From the NCBI GenBank assembly GCA_041725955.1, contig JBGRQE010000001.1, positions 1-64,000 on the forward strand: a stretch of DNA of 64,000 bases. Reading direction: 5' to 3'. The stretch's first letter is position 1, and every line of letters begins with the position of its first letter. Both the position numbers and the translations under genes were made by a program. This DNA comes from JBGRPZ01 sp041725955 (GTDB lineage: Bacteria; Bacteroidota; Bacteroidia; Bacteroidales; JBGRPZ01). The notes under the pieces are model-generated. The model was not told where the DNA came from, ran no database searches, and saw only the letters and a program-made list of their open reading frames with translations. Positions 46,938-55,127 of the stretch are shown here, piece by piece.

Positions 46938-47107
46938 ATGAAAGTAAAAGCAAAAAAAAACTTTTTGTAAGTACATTGAGTAAAATCTTTTTCATGTGTC
47001 TCTGTTTTCTTGTCTTTAATTGCAAAAGCCAAAATAATGTTCAAGAAAAGAAATTTTATGACAAACGTTTTAATACATATGTAACACAGTTGGGAAATGA
47101 TTTTTGA
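46938..47107 (+). pseudogene. Small lipoprotein gene, frameshifted at a poly-A tract
   Basis: The ATG at 46938 gives MKVKAKKNFL and a stop. With one more A in the nine-A run (46952-46960), the frame continues as a lipoprotein signal peptide (STLSKIFFMCLCFLVFNCKS) and a short mature part ending VTQLGNDF, about 56 residues in all. A TTG at 46976 could start the same frame. Nothing is recognised in the mature part. It lies just inside the segment bounded by the two IS1 ends and before a second lipoprotein gene with the same kind of defect. Confidence 0.45.
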
Positions 47108-47208
47108 CCCGAAAAGCGTTTCTTGCACTTTATTTAAAGGAATCCGTTTAAATACAAATCCAAATAAATTCATGTTATGAAAAAAAATTAACCTTCCTGT
47201 TAGTATCC

Positions 47209-48054
47209 GTGTTCTTTTTTAGTTTTTCATGCAAAAAAAATGAAAACTATGAAGCTAGGAATGAAAAAAAAGTAAAGAATCAAAGTGAAATCACTTTCAC
47301 TAAAGAAGAAGCTTTTAGTCTTGCTCAAGAAATGGGTAACGCATACACTGTTGCAATGCAAAGTTTTTTTGATGAAATTTCAGCGGAGAAAATAGATTTA
47401 CGAAAATTGACTTCTTCTATGACATACGAAGAGAAACAACAATACTGGAGTGAAAAAATGGTGTCAGTTGGTGTCAATAATGTTCTCCCTAACTTAAGCT
47501 CCAATTGGACTCCGAACGATTATTTTTTGTTTGAAACATCAGTCAATAATACATTAGTAAATCAAGATGTTTTAAATATTGACAATCACCTAGATATATA
47601 TGGGCTTAGTATCAAACCAGAAGTCCGTAACTACTTAGAGAAAATGTTATTGATAATAGAGCCTTGCAATGATGTAGAGGTAACAATTTCTAAACTGGAA
47701 CAATTGAGACAACAAGCTTATGAAGATCTTTCTACAGTAGATTATATGAAAATTGTTTCTGGTATAGAGGTGGCCAAAGAAAGTTATTCTTATTGGTATT
47801 ATCATTTAGATGAATTTCATGAATTAACAAATTATGTTTTAAATCTAAATGATAATACAAAAGCGACTAGAGCAAGAGGACTAAAATATACTGTAGCTGC
47901 TGATGCTGTAGCTGCTGGGGTTGCAGTCACAGTAACTGCTCTTGCTGTAGCTGCTAGTGGTGGTGTAGCGGCTATAGCTGTAGGTGGTCTTGCAAAGGCA
48001 GGTTTATTGGGTGCTATTGGTGGAAGTTTAGCTAATGCTTTGAAATTTTGGTAG
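47209..48054 (+). CDS. Lipoprotein with a glycine-zipper C-terminus; signal peptide out of frame
   Basis: 281 residues if started at GTG 47209. The natural start is probably the ATG at 47177: with one extra A in the eight-A run (47180-47187) it would read MKKKLTFLLVSVFFFSFSC, a classical lipoprotein signal peptide. As sequenced, that ATG stops after four codons. The mature protein is helical and acidic (residues 20-220) and ends in a long Ala/Gly/Val segment, AADAVAAGVAVTVTALAVAA then GLAKAGLLGAIGGSLANALKFW, able to insert into a membrane. A two-TM protein gene begins four bases after the stop. I do not recognise the family; a secreted toxin or bacteriocin-like role is a guess. Confidence 0.6.
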   Translation: MFFFSFSCKKNENYEARNEKKVKNQSEITFTKEEAFSLAQEMGNAYTVAMQSFFDEISAEKIDLRKLTSSMTYEEKQQYWSEKMVSVGVNNVLPNLSSNWTPNDYFLFETSVNNTLVNQDVLNIDNHLDIYGLSIKPEVRNYLEKMLLIIEPCNDVEVTISKLEQLRQQAYEDLSTVDYMKIVSGIEVAKESYSYWYYHLDEFHELTNYVLNLNDNTKATRARGLKYTVAADAVAAGVAVTVTALAVAASGGVAAIAVGGLAKAGLLGAIGGSLANALKFW

Positions 48055-48057
48055 TAT

Positions 48058-48288
48058 ATGGAAAGTAGGATAAGTAGAATAAAATATATTTTTATATGGG
48101 TGTTAAGTTTTTTTATTTCTTTTTGGATATTAGAATCAACTGATTATCTCTCTGATTTCAGTCTTAATATATCACTCGAAAACTTAAAGATGTACACCAT
48201 AAAAGCCATTTTAAGCTCTTTATTAGCTACCAGTATAGTCTATGTTTTTGAATTTGGTTTTCGTTTTTTATTCTTAAAAAAGAAATAA
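48058..48288 (+). CDS. Two-TM small membrane protein
   Basis: 76 residues with TM segments at about 9-25 (IFIWVLSFFISFWIL) and 48-66 (AILSSLLATSIVYVFEF) and a Lys-rich C-terminus. It starts four bases after the glycine-zipper lipoprotein stop, so the two are one unit. By size and topology it could be an immunity or partner protein for that lipoprotein; no homologue is recognised. Confidence 0.6.
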   Translation: MESRISRIKYIFIWVLSFFISFWILESTDYLSDFSLNISLENLKMYTIKAILSSLLATSIVYVFEFGFRFLFLKKK

Positions 48289-48361
48289 TAATTGTATTAT
48301 CTGACCCAGAGTCCGATAAATTTCCTGTTTTTTTCTTTTTTAATTCACTGTTTAAATCGTT

Positions 48362-48535
48362 GGTGGTGATTTAAAAAGTATGCTTCAATAAACCAATGGC
48401 AATTAAGGAATAAAGTTAAATTTGGGTTATGCAAATAACAATAAAACTTCTATGCCCCAATTGGCATAGTTCAAATTTGAAGAAAAATGGTCATAAATAC
48501 AATAGGAAACAAAATTATTATTGCAATGATTTCAT
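48362..48535 (+). mobile_element. Solo left end of an IS1-like element, inverted relative to the copy at 46142
   Basis: The same 23-bp terminal repeat (48362-48384) is followed by a near-identical copy of the 5' part of the element at 46782, then similarity stops at about 48530-48535. The two copies face each other with their transposase 5' ends on the inside, enclosing 46783-48361. Confidence 0.85.
48429..48530 (+). pseudogene. IS1-like transposase N-terminal fragment
   Basis: Thirty-four codons matching the start of the transposase at 46715 (MQITIKLLCPNWHSSNLKKNG, ending YYCND). The second zinc-binding Cys has become Trp (CPNW for CPNC), and the frame leaves the family after YYCND. A remnant. 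Confidence 0.8.
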
Positions 48536-48588
48536 AACGTTTCAATTTTACTGTAACGCTATTTTAGGACGGGACACTCTCAAAAAAC

Positions 48589-48617
48589 AAGGCTGCCTGA
48601 ATAAGTCAGACAGCCTT
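48589..48617 (-). terminator. Terminator of the nitroreductase gene
   Basis: A 12-bp stem with one mismatch (48589-48600 with 48606-48617, AAGGCTG on the outside); on the minus strand it is followed by TTGTTTTTTG. Confidence 0.75.
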
Positions 48618-48642
48618 AAGTATTTAAATTGTTTACTTTTTT

Positions 48643-49251
48643 TTACATATCCGCAAAGTTTCCAAATTCTTTAGAGAAGACAAAGCTTTTGCTTGTGTTT
48701 CTCTCTCTTTTATTATGTTCCATTTGCGCTATATTTTCGGGTAGTTGACTGGGGTCGCCGATATAGCCAATAGCCATTACTGCAGTAGATTTATAGTTTT
48801 CTGGAATTTTAAATAATTTATTGGCTACATCAGGTTCAAATCCACTCATCTGATGAACATGAAGACCTTGTGCGGTAGCCTCAATAGAGAGGTGTGCTAC
48901 TGCCTGACCTAAATCGTAAGAAGCAGTTGGATTAGGGTTTTCGTTTAAAGAAAAAGTTTTACGACAAATATTAAGTACCAGTATAGGTGCTGTAGCGGTC
49001 CAGATCTGGTTAAATTCCACTAAGGTGTCGACGATTTTTTTATAAGTTTCATCCCCTTTAAATCCAATAATAAAGCGCCAAGGCTGCTCATTATATGCGG
49101 AAGGAGCCCAGCGGGCAGCCTCGAATATTTTGTGTAGTTTATCTTTTTCAATTTCTTTACCTGAAAAGGCCCTTGGACTCCATCTTTCTACCAGTAAGTC
49201 GTGAATATCATGATGTACAGGAGCCTTTCTGTCAACAGTTTTCTTTTCCAT
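48643..49251 (-). CDS. Nitroreductase-family FMN oxidoreductase
   Basis: 202 residues from the ATG at 49251 (MEKKTVDRKAPVHHDIHDLL). The open frame extends upstream to 49410, but that would overlap the kinase gene and adds a non-family N-terminus. Motifs: RWSPRAFSGKEI, the FMN-binding ARWAPSAYNEQPWRFII, and GYIGDPSQLPE near the C-terminus. It reduces nitro compounds or quinones with NAD(P)H; the physiological substrate is unknown. It follows the kinase gene on the same strand after 150 bases. Confidence 0.88.
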   Translation of the reverse strand: MEKKTVDRKAPVHHDIHDLLVERWSPRAFSGKEIEKDKLHKIFEAARWAPSAYNEQPWRFIIGFKGDETYKKIVDTLVEFNQIWTATAPILVLNICRKTFSLNENPNPTASYDLGQAVAHLSIEATAQGLHVHQMSGFEPDVANKLFKIPENYKSTAVMAIGYIGDPSQLPENIAQMEHNKRERNTSKSFVFSKEFGNFADM

Positions 49252-49400
49252 ATTTATATAAGAGTTTAAATTAAAGACGAATATCTTTTTGGGGTGGGAA
49301 TGGTTTTGATGGTTGTATAAAGATACAAAAGTTTTGGGTTTCAGTGATTCAGATTTGGTATTTTGAAAGTTCAAAAATGAATTAACGGAATCAGAAGCTC

Positions 49401-50762
49401 CTAAATGCAAACAATAAAGCTAGTACCCAAACCTTGTTCCGACTCGACATTAAGATCGCCATTATGCATTTGGATAATCTGGCGCGATAGGCTTAAGCCA
49501 ATACCACTTCCTTGCTTCTTTGATGTAAAGAATGGCATAAATATCTTATCCATAATATCGGGTTTTATCCCTGGACCATTGTCGTGAATTTCTATTTGAG
49601 TTTGGTTTTTATTTTGGTAGGCCCGTAAGGTAATTTTTGCATATTCTGTTTGATTGCCGTGTAATGCATCAATGGCATTTCGAATAAGATTAATTAGAAC
49701 TTGTTGCAGCAGATCGGGATCGGCAGTTAATTTTATCTCTTCAGGAAAAATTTGAATGTTCAGATCTATATGTTTCTCGTTTAGCTCTTTGGTGAAGAGT
49801 TGTTTTAATATAGATAGCCTGTTGTTTAGCGAGAAATATCTAAAGTTGGGTTTAGGAATACGGGTAAGGTTTCTGTATAGTGTAACAAAGTTTAATAGTC
49901 CTTGCGATCTGGTTTCAATGGCTTTCATAGCCATATTTACATCCTCCAGATCATTCTGATCTAGCTTTTGCCAGCAAGGCTTATTATTCTCGTCTTCTGT
50001 AATAATTATATCTTTTATAGTTCCTGCAAGTGAACTGATGGGAGTTATAGAGTTGGTGATTTCATGGGTAAGCACACGGATTAGTTTTTGCCATGATTCA
50101 ACTTCTTTTTGATCCAGTTCATTTTTAATATTCTGAAGCGAAATAAGGGTCATCTCCTTATTGCTCATTCTAAACTTAGCAGCATGGACGGAAATTTGAG
50201 ATAGCTCTTTTTCCTGAAATAAACGGAAAAGGTTTTTTTCATTATCCTTAAGATTAACAAATTGATTGGATAGGTCGTCTTCAATCTGATTAAGATCTTT
50301 TATATTGCGTAAATGGTTTAGCTTAAGGATTTTCTTAGATGTATTATTAAAGATGTGAATCTTTCCATGTTTATCGAAAACAATGATTCCTACATTAATA
50401 TGCTGAACAATGGTTTGTAGATAAAGGAAATGCTCTTCAGTTTCGGATCGGTATTTTTGGAATTCATCAATTACCTTATTGAATTCATTATCTAAGTTAT
50501 TAAAGGTTTTCCCCATTTTTGGGTCCTTAAAAGATACCGAGAAATCGTTAAACTGTATGCTTTGCAAAAACTTGCTAAGCTTGCGGTTTGTATTCTCCAG
50601 GTAGTGTATAAGGCGAATGATAATCCATACAATTATTATTACCAGAAATAATGTAGAAAAGTTAATGCCGAACTTAATGGAGTTATAGCAAAGTATAAAA
50701 ATCATTAAGCTCAGCAGGCATACTCTAAGTATAATATTTTGTCGGAAATTTTTAAAGACCAT
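49401..50762 (-). CDS. Sensor histidine kinase, NtrB/NtrY-like
   Basis: 453 residues: two TM helices (about 11-26 and 34-53), a HAMP-like linker, a PAS domain (about 115-215, GIIVFDKHGKIHIFNNTSKKIL), a dimerisation domain with phospho-acceptor His233 in VLTHEITNSITPI, and a HATPase (NLIRNAIDAL, EIHDNGPGI, GSGIGLSLSRQI). It overlaps the response regulator gene by 11 bases and is translated after it, so the two are partners. No periplasmic domain of size, so the signal is probably membrane or cytoplasmic. Confidence 0.92.
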   Translation of the reverse strand: MVFKNFRQNIILRVCLLSLMIFILCYNSIKFGINFSTLFLVIIIVWIIIRLIHYLENTNRKLSKFLQSIQFNDFSVSFKDPKMGKTFNNLDNEFNKVIDEFQKYRSETEEHFLYLQTIVQHINVGIIVFDKHGKIHIFNNTSKKILKLNHLRNIKDLNQIEDDLSNQFVNLKDNEKNLFRLFQEKELSQISVHAAKFRMSNKEMTLISLQNIKNELDQKEVESWQKLIRVLTHEITNSITPISSLAGTIKDIIITEDENNKPCWQKLDQNDLEDVNMAMKAIETRSQGLLNFVTLYRNLTRIPKPNFRYFSLNNRLSILKQLFTKELNEKHIDLNIQIFPEEIKLTADPDLLQQVLINLIRNAIDALHGNQTEYAKITLRAYQNKNQTQIEIHDNGPGIKPDIMDKIFMPFFTSKKQGSGIGLSLSRQIIQMHNGDLNVESEQGLGTSFIVCI

Positions 50763-52131
50763 ATTTCTCGATTCTACGATATAGCGATGCTCTAGTTAGT
50801 CCAAGTTCGTTAGCTGCTTTACTAATATTTCCGTTATGCTTATCAATAACCTTTCGGATTAAGATTTTTTCTGTTTCTTCAAGATTTGTAGTTTTGGGAA
50901 TAAAGTCGTCATCTTTATTTTCCTCATTTTGTTGCAGAAAAAAATCATGAGGCTCCAGAATATTATTTTCACTTAAAATTACAGCTCTTTCAATAGCATG
51001 TTGTAGCTCACGAATATTTCCTGGCCAGTCGTGTTTTTGTAGCCTTTTTAATGTTGATGAGTTTATTCGTTTTGTTGGTAAGTTATATTTCTTACAATAT
51101 TTTTGAAGGAAGAACTCAGTGAGAAGTCCAATATCTTCGACTCTATCGCGCAATGGCGGGAGTTTAATTTCGACAGTATTTATACGATAAAGTAAATCCT
51201 GACGGAACTTACTCTCTTTTACCATTTGATATAGAGGCATATTCGTAGCGCAAACCAATCGGGCATTTATAGAAACTTCTTTATTAGATCCCAGACGAAC
51301 CACCTTACGGTTTTGCAGAACGCTAAGCAGTTTTGCTTGCATATTAAAGCTAAGGTTTCCTATTTCATCAAGGAATATAGTTCCTCCATTTGCAGCTTCA
51401 AATCTACCGGCACGATCTTCCTTGGCATCGGTAAAAGCACCTTTTTTAAAACCGAATAATTCACTTTCAAACAAACTTTCGGAGATTGCGCCTAGATCGA
51501 CGTTAACAAAAACTTCTTTGTTTCGAGGAGAGTAGTTGTGTATAGAGCGGGCGATAACTTCTTTTCCGGTACCATTTTCTCCAAGAATTAAGATGTTTAC
51601 ATCAGTACGTGCAACTTTCTTTAGAGTTTGCATTACTTGTTTCATGGCCAAGGAGGTGCCAATGACAAAATCTTCTTGTTTGTTGCTAGAATCTACAAGG
51701 GCTTTGTTTTTTGTTTTCAGGCTTTCGAGTTCTACTTTAGATTTTCTCATTTCTAAGGTAGCTTTAATTGTTGCCAGCAATTTTTTATTATCCCAAGGTT
51801 TAAGCAAGAAGTTTGTTGCGCCTTCTTTTATACCTTGAACAGCCAGTTCGATATCACCATATCCAGTAATAAATATTACAGCTGCACTGGGGTCTATTTC
51901 CAAAATTTTATTCATCCAGTGGAAGCCTTCTTTTCCGCTGGTAGCGTCTCGTGAAAAGTTCATATCCAAAATAAAGAGATCATAGTTCTCATTTTGAATC
52001 AGAGTCGGGATGTTTTCAGGGTTTTGTTCGGTATGAACAAATTCTATATGTTGTCTTAAAAATAATCTGGCTGCGAGTAAGACATCTTGATCATCGTCAA
52101 CAATGAGTATTTTGGCTTTTATTTTTTCCAT
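50752..52131 (-). CDS. Sigma-54-dependent response regulator, NtrC-type
   Basis: 459 residues: receiver (1-125, phospho-acceptor Asp56 in FILDMNF), AAA+ sigma-54 activator domain (about 153-390; Walker A LILGENGTGKE, Walker B GGTIFLDEIG, the sigma-54 contact loop GAFTDA at 231-236, arginine-finger region FRQDLLYRINTVEI) and a Fis-type helix-turn-helix (NISKAANELGLTRASLYRRIEKYG). The loop is GAFTDA where the consensus is GAFTGA. First gene of the regulator-kinase operon; it is divergent from the membrane-fusion/ABC genes, which are its likely targets. Confidence 0.93.
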   Translation of the reverse strand: MEKIKAKILIVDDDQDVLLAARLFLRQHIEFVHTEQNPENIPTLIQNENYDLFILDMNFSRDATSGKEGFHWMNKILEIDPSAAVIFITGYGDIELAVQGIKEGATNFLLKPWDNKKLLATIKATLEMRKSKVELESLKTKNKALVDSSNKQEDFVIGTSLAMKQVMQTLKKVARTDVNILILGENGTGKEVIARSIHNYSPRNKEVFVNVDLGAISESLFESELFGFKKGAFTDAKEDRAGRFEAANGGTIFLDEIGNLSFNMQAKLLSVLQNRKVVRLGSNKEVSINARLVCATNMPLYQMVKESKFRQDLLYRINTVEIKLPPLRDRVEDIGLLTEFFLQKYCKKYNLPTKRINSSTLKRLQKHDWPGNIRELQHAIERAVILSENNILEPHDFFLQQNEENKDDDFIPKTTNLEETEKILIRKVIDKHNGNISKAANELGLTRASLYRRIEKYGL

Positions 52132-52336
52132 TTGAAACGCTTGATTTTGGATTTTTTTTTAAACGCGTAAAGGTACAAACTATGTTCAAAAATGTACAAA
52201 GATTTGAACGGAAATGAACATTTTGTTTCCTTTTGTATATTTTCCGGATAAAGCTATGTGCTTGTTATACTGCAAAAACAACGTCTGGCACAGAATTAGA
52301 GTATATAAAAACTGAGGTATAAAAGAATTGATACAG
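52132..52336. other. Divergent control region, NtrC-like operon and MFP-ABC operon
   Basis: Both operons must start here. A TGGCAC at 52286-52291 recalls a sigma-54 -24 element, but the expected GC at -12 is missing, so the site is not accepted. A sigma-54 promoter with a weaker match is still possible. Confidence 0.4.
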
Positions 52337-53587
52337 ATGGATCGAATAATTGAGAAAAAAAGATGGACTATTAAAAAGATGTTTAGCTATACGGCTGCAG
52401 GAATATTTGCATTATTTATTATATACCTGTTCTTTTTTAGAGATAACTCTTCAAAGTTATATGTCGAGGACGATTATATTACCATTGCTGAGGTTAAAAA
52501 AGGAGACTTTCAAGAATTTATTCCAATAGATGGGGTTGTTTTTCCAAAGAACACTATTTATATAGATGCCATAAATGGAGGGAATGTAGAGCGTATACAA
52601 GTGGAAGATGGAGCTATCCTTAATAAAGGAGACACCATTCTTAAGTTGGTAAATGCTGCTTTGGAGCTTAGTTTTATGGAGCAAGAAACACGAACTTTTG
52701 ATGCGATAAATAATAACCAAAACTCTCAGATAAGTTTAGAAAAAAGTCGTTTTCAATATCAATTAAAGATTGCAGAGATTCAATCTGAAATTGACCGAAC
52801 AACACGAAATTTTGAACGTCAAAAAGAGTTGTTTAACAAGGGCGTAATTCCTAAGGTAGAGTTTGAGGATTCGGAAAGAGACTTTGTCTTAAACTTAAAA
52901 AAGTTAAAGATTAATCTTAGGTTACAGGAATTAGATTCTATAAGTGGTGCCAGACGGAGCAAGCAGTTAAAGCAATCTATGGTTCGTATGGAGAATAACT
53001 TGAATATGATGAAAAAAAGCCTAGATAACTTATATATTAAGGCTCCGGCTCAAGGTAAGTTATCTTCATTTTCTGTAGAGATTGGGGAAACAAAATCGGC
53101 AGGAGAACATTTAGGGCAAATTGATTTAATGGATGGCTTTAAAATTAGAGCTAATATCGACGAGAGATATATTGCACGTGTTTCATTAGGGCAGGAGGCA
53201 GAATTTACTTTTGATGATGTGAAATACGATCTTGAGATAAAAAAGATATACACTGATGTTCAGGAAGGTAAATTTCAGGTAGATATGAAGTTTCCGGATA
53301 CATATCCTAAGAATATAAAACGTGGGCAAACCCTTCAGCTTCGATTGAAATTTAGTAGTCCGCAAAAAGCAGTTATGGTTAAACGTGGTGGCTTTTTTCA
53401 GGATACCGGTGGACATTGGATTTATGTTATGGATGCTTCGGGCGATTTTGCAGAAAAGCGAAATATAAGAATCCATCGTCAAAATACCGACTTCTATGAA
53501 GTTGTTGAGGGATTAAATCCGGGGGAAAAGGTTATTGTTTCATCCTATTCCAACTATGGAGAAAAAGACAAGTTAATTTTTAGATAA
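52337..53587 (+). CDS. HlyD/MacA-like membrane-fusion protein
   Basis: 416 residues from ATG 52337 (an upstream in-frame TTG is less likely). One N-terminal TM helix (about 15-36), a lipoyl-like half (NGGNVERIQVEDGAILNKGDTIL), a coiled-coil hairpin (about 120-225, with FERQKELFNKGVIPKVEFE), the second lipoyl half (IKAPAQGKLSSFSVEIGETKSAGE), beta-barrel and membrane-proximal domains. It pairs with the ABC ATPase 19 bases downstream, as MacA pairs with MacB. No permease and no TolC gene are adjacent. Confidence 0.87.
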   Translation: MDRIIEKKRWTIKKMFSYTAAGIFALFIIYLFFFRDNSSKLYVEDDYITIAEVKKGDFQEFIPIDGVVFPKNTIYIDAINGGNVERIQVEDGAILNKGDTILKLVNAALELSFMEQETRTFDAINNNQNSQISLEKSRFQYQLKIAEIQSEIDRTTRNFERQKELFNKGVIPKVEFEDSERDFVLNLKKLKINLRLQELDSISGARRSKQLKQSMVRMENNLNMMKKSLDNLYIKAPAQGKLSSFSVEIGETKSAGEHLGQIDLMDGFKIRANIDERYIARVSLGQEAEFTFDDVKYDLEIKKIYTDVQEGKFQVDMKFPDTYPKNIKRGQTLQLRLKFSSPQKAVMVKRGGFFQDTGGHWIYVMDASGDFAEKRNIRIHRQNTDFYEVVEGLNPGEKVIVSSYSNYGEKDKLIFR

Positions 53588-53606
53588 TCTTTAGAAAAGA
53601 TAGAAT

Positions 53607-54296
53607 ATGATACGTACAACCGATTTATGTAAAGTTTTTAGAACCGATGAAGTAGAAACCACCGCTTTAAATAAAGTGTCTTTTGGAATCAAAAAAGGAG
53701 AGTTTGTTGCTATTATGGGTCCTTCAGGATGTGGAAAATCGACCCTATTAAATATTCTTGGACTTTTGGATAATCCTACCACTGGCGAGTACTACTTTCT
53801 GGATCATGAAGTTTCTAGATATTCTGAGAAAGAAAGAGCAAATCTTCGTAAAAGAAATATTGGTTTTGTATTCCAGAACTTTAACTTAATTGATGAGTTG
53901 AATGTATTTGAAAATATTGAATTGCCTTTGATCTACTTGGGAATGAAGTCGTCAGAAAGAAAATCTCGTGTAGAAAAGGTAATGGAACAAATGAAAATAT
54001 CGCATCGAGCCAAGCATTTTCCTTTGCAGCTTTCAGGAGGGCAGCAACAACGTGTAGCTGTAGCTCGCGCTGTAGTTGCAGAACCAAGTGTGATTCTTGC
54101 CGATGAGCCTACTGGTAACCTAGATTCTGTGCATGGTGAAGAGGTAATGAATATGTTGGCTCACTTAAATGAGCAGGGAACAACAATTATAATGGTTACT
54201 CACTCGCAGCGTGATGCAGAATATGCAAGTAGAATTATCCGCTTGTTCGATGGTCAAATTATAAATGAGAATTTAAATAATCGTAAAGCAGTATAG
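53607..54296 (+). CDS. ABC transporter ATP-binding protein, MacB/LolD type
   Basis: 229 residues: Walker A MGPSGCGKSTLLNILG, Q-loop FVFQNFNLIDELNVFENI, signature LSGGQQQRVAVARAVV, Walker B VILADEPTGNLDS and the H-loop VTHSQRDAEYA. The TGNLDS form is typical of LolD/MacB/FtsE ATPases. It needs an FtsX-type permease, which is not encoded next to it; the next gene is on the other strand. It is likely controlled by the divergent NtrC-like regulator. Confidence 0.92.
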   Translation: MIRTTDLCKVFRTDEVETTALNKVSFGIKKGEFVAIMGPSGCGKSTLLNILGLLDNPTTGEYYFLDHEVSRYSEKERANLRKRNIGFVFQNFNLIDELNVFENIELPLIYLGMKSSERKSRVEKVMEQMKISHRAKHFPLQLSGGQQQRVAVARAVVAEPSVILADEPTGNLDSVHGEEVMNMLAHLNEQGTTIIMVTHSQRDAEYASRIIRLFDGQIINENLNNRKAV

Positions 54297-54340
54297 TCTA
54301 ATCTTTATTATTGCCGAGTAAATTTTAAATTAATAGTGGG

Positions 54341-54367
54341 GGCTGTCTTCTAAGGCAGTCTTTTTTT
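54341..54367 (+). terminator. Terminator of the MFP-ABC operon
   Basis: Stem GGCTGTCTT (54341-54349) with AAGGCAGTC (54352-54360), two wobble pairs, and seven T after it. Forty-four bases after the ATPase stop. Confidence 0.7.
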
Positions 54368-54376
54368 ATGGATTTA

Positions 54377-54409
54377 GATTTCGTGTTTCGATTTTCGAAA
54401 CACGAAATC
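54377..54409. repeat. 14-bp palindromic hairpin
   Basis: GATTTCGTGTTTCG (54377-54390) with its perfect complement at 54396-54409 and a 5-nt loop, at the 3' end of the convergent acetate transporter gene. Related to the hairpin at 55905, both built of TTTCG steps. Confidence 0.6.
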
Positions 54410-54422
54410 CGAGATGCAAAGC

Positions 54423-54989
54423 CTAACCTAATGGCAAAATCTCTTTTTTATAAGTCTCCTTATATAGCTCTGCTAAAGCAATGTATAGTGCTAAAGCACC
54501 AGTGAAAATTCCTTCAATGCCAGCTATTTGTTTTAGCCCATGCATACCGGTAAAATCAGCAGTAGCCAAAAGACTAAACAATAGAGTAACACATAGAAAT
54601 AATAATTTACTGGCTTTATTGGCTTTTAAACTTGCCATCAAAAGCCCAAACGAAAATACTGCCCAAATGGCATGATAGAATCCCAATGAAGTGGGTTCTG
54701 GAACGTTTCCAATTCCCATCAAAGGAAATACCATAATAAAGATTAGCGATAGCCAAAAAGCACCATAAGCGGCGAAGGCTACCATACCAAACATATTATT
54801 ACGTTTATATTCCCATATTCCCACCATAAGTTGTAGCATTCCTCCTAGCAATAGTCCTACTGAAAGGATCATTGCATCATGAGCAAACAATCCTACTGCA
54901 TGCAAATTCAATAATAATGTAGCAAAACCAAATCCTACCATCCCCAGTGGTGCTGGATTTGCAGTGTTAAAATTACTCCCTTCCTTCAT
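54423..54989 (-). CDS. satP: Acetate uptake transporter, GPR1/FUN34/YaaH (SatP) family
   Basis: 188 residues with six TM helices. The family signature NPAPLGMVGFGFATLLLNLHAVG lies at the N-terminus. These are hexameric acetate-succinate channels of the inner membrane. Monocistronic, divergent from rsmA. Confidence 0.9.
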   Translation of the reverse strand: MKEGSNFNTANPAPLGMVGFGFATLLLNLHAVGLFAHDAMILSVGLLLGGMLQLMVGIWEYKRNNMFGMVAFAAYGAFWLSLIFIMVFPLMGIGNVPEPTSLGFYHAIWAVFSFGLLMASLKANKASKLLFLCVTLLFSLLATADFTGMHGLKQIAGIEGIFTGALALYIALAELYKETYKKEILPLG

Positions 54990-55096
54990 CTGTCTTTTTT
55001 AATAAATTTTATACAGCCCGCGAAAATATAAATAAGTATGCGAATACGAAATAAATAAGGCGTAAAACAAAAAAGTTTATGTATCAGGAATTCTGC

Positions 55097-55104
55097 TAAT
55101 TTTG
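55097..55104 (+). promoter_or_regulatory. -7 box ahead of rsmA
   Basis: TAATTTTG fits TAnnTTTG, 23 bases before the rsmA ATG. No clear -33 box. Confidence 0.35.
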
Positions 55105-55127
55105 CAGGCAAATTCAAAGCATCATTT

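Noticed and set aside
46922..47173. 83-residue open frame on the minus strand
   Set aside because: It is the reverse of the frameshifted small lipoprotein region and shows no protein-like pattern.
48643..49410. Nitroreductase with a 53-residue N-terminal extension
   Set aside because: The extension is not family-like and overlaps the kinase gene; the Met at 49251 fits the family start.
52286..52303. Sigma-54 promoter ahead of the MFP-ABC operon
   Set aside because: TGGCAC is present, but the base pair GC expected at -12 is not at the right distance (TAGA instead of TTGC).
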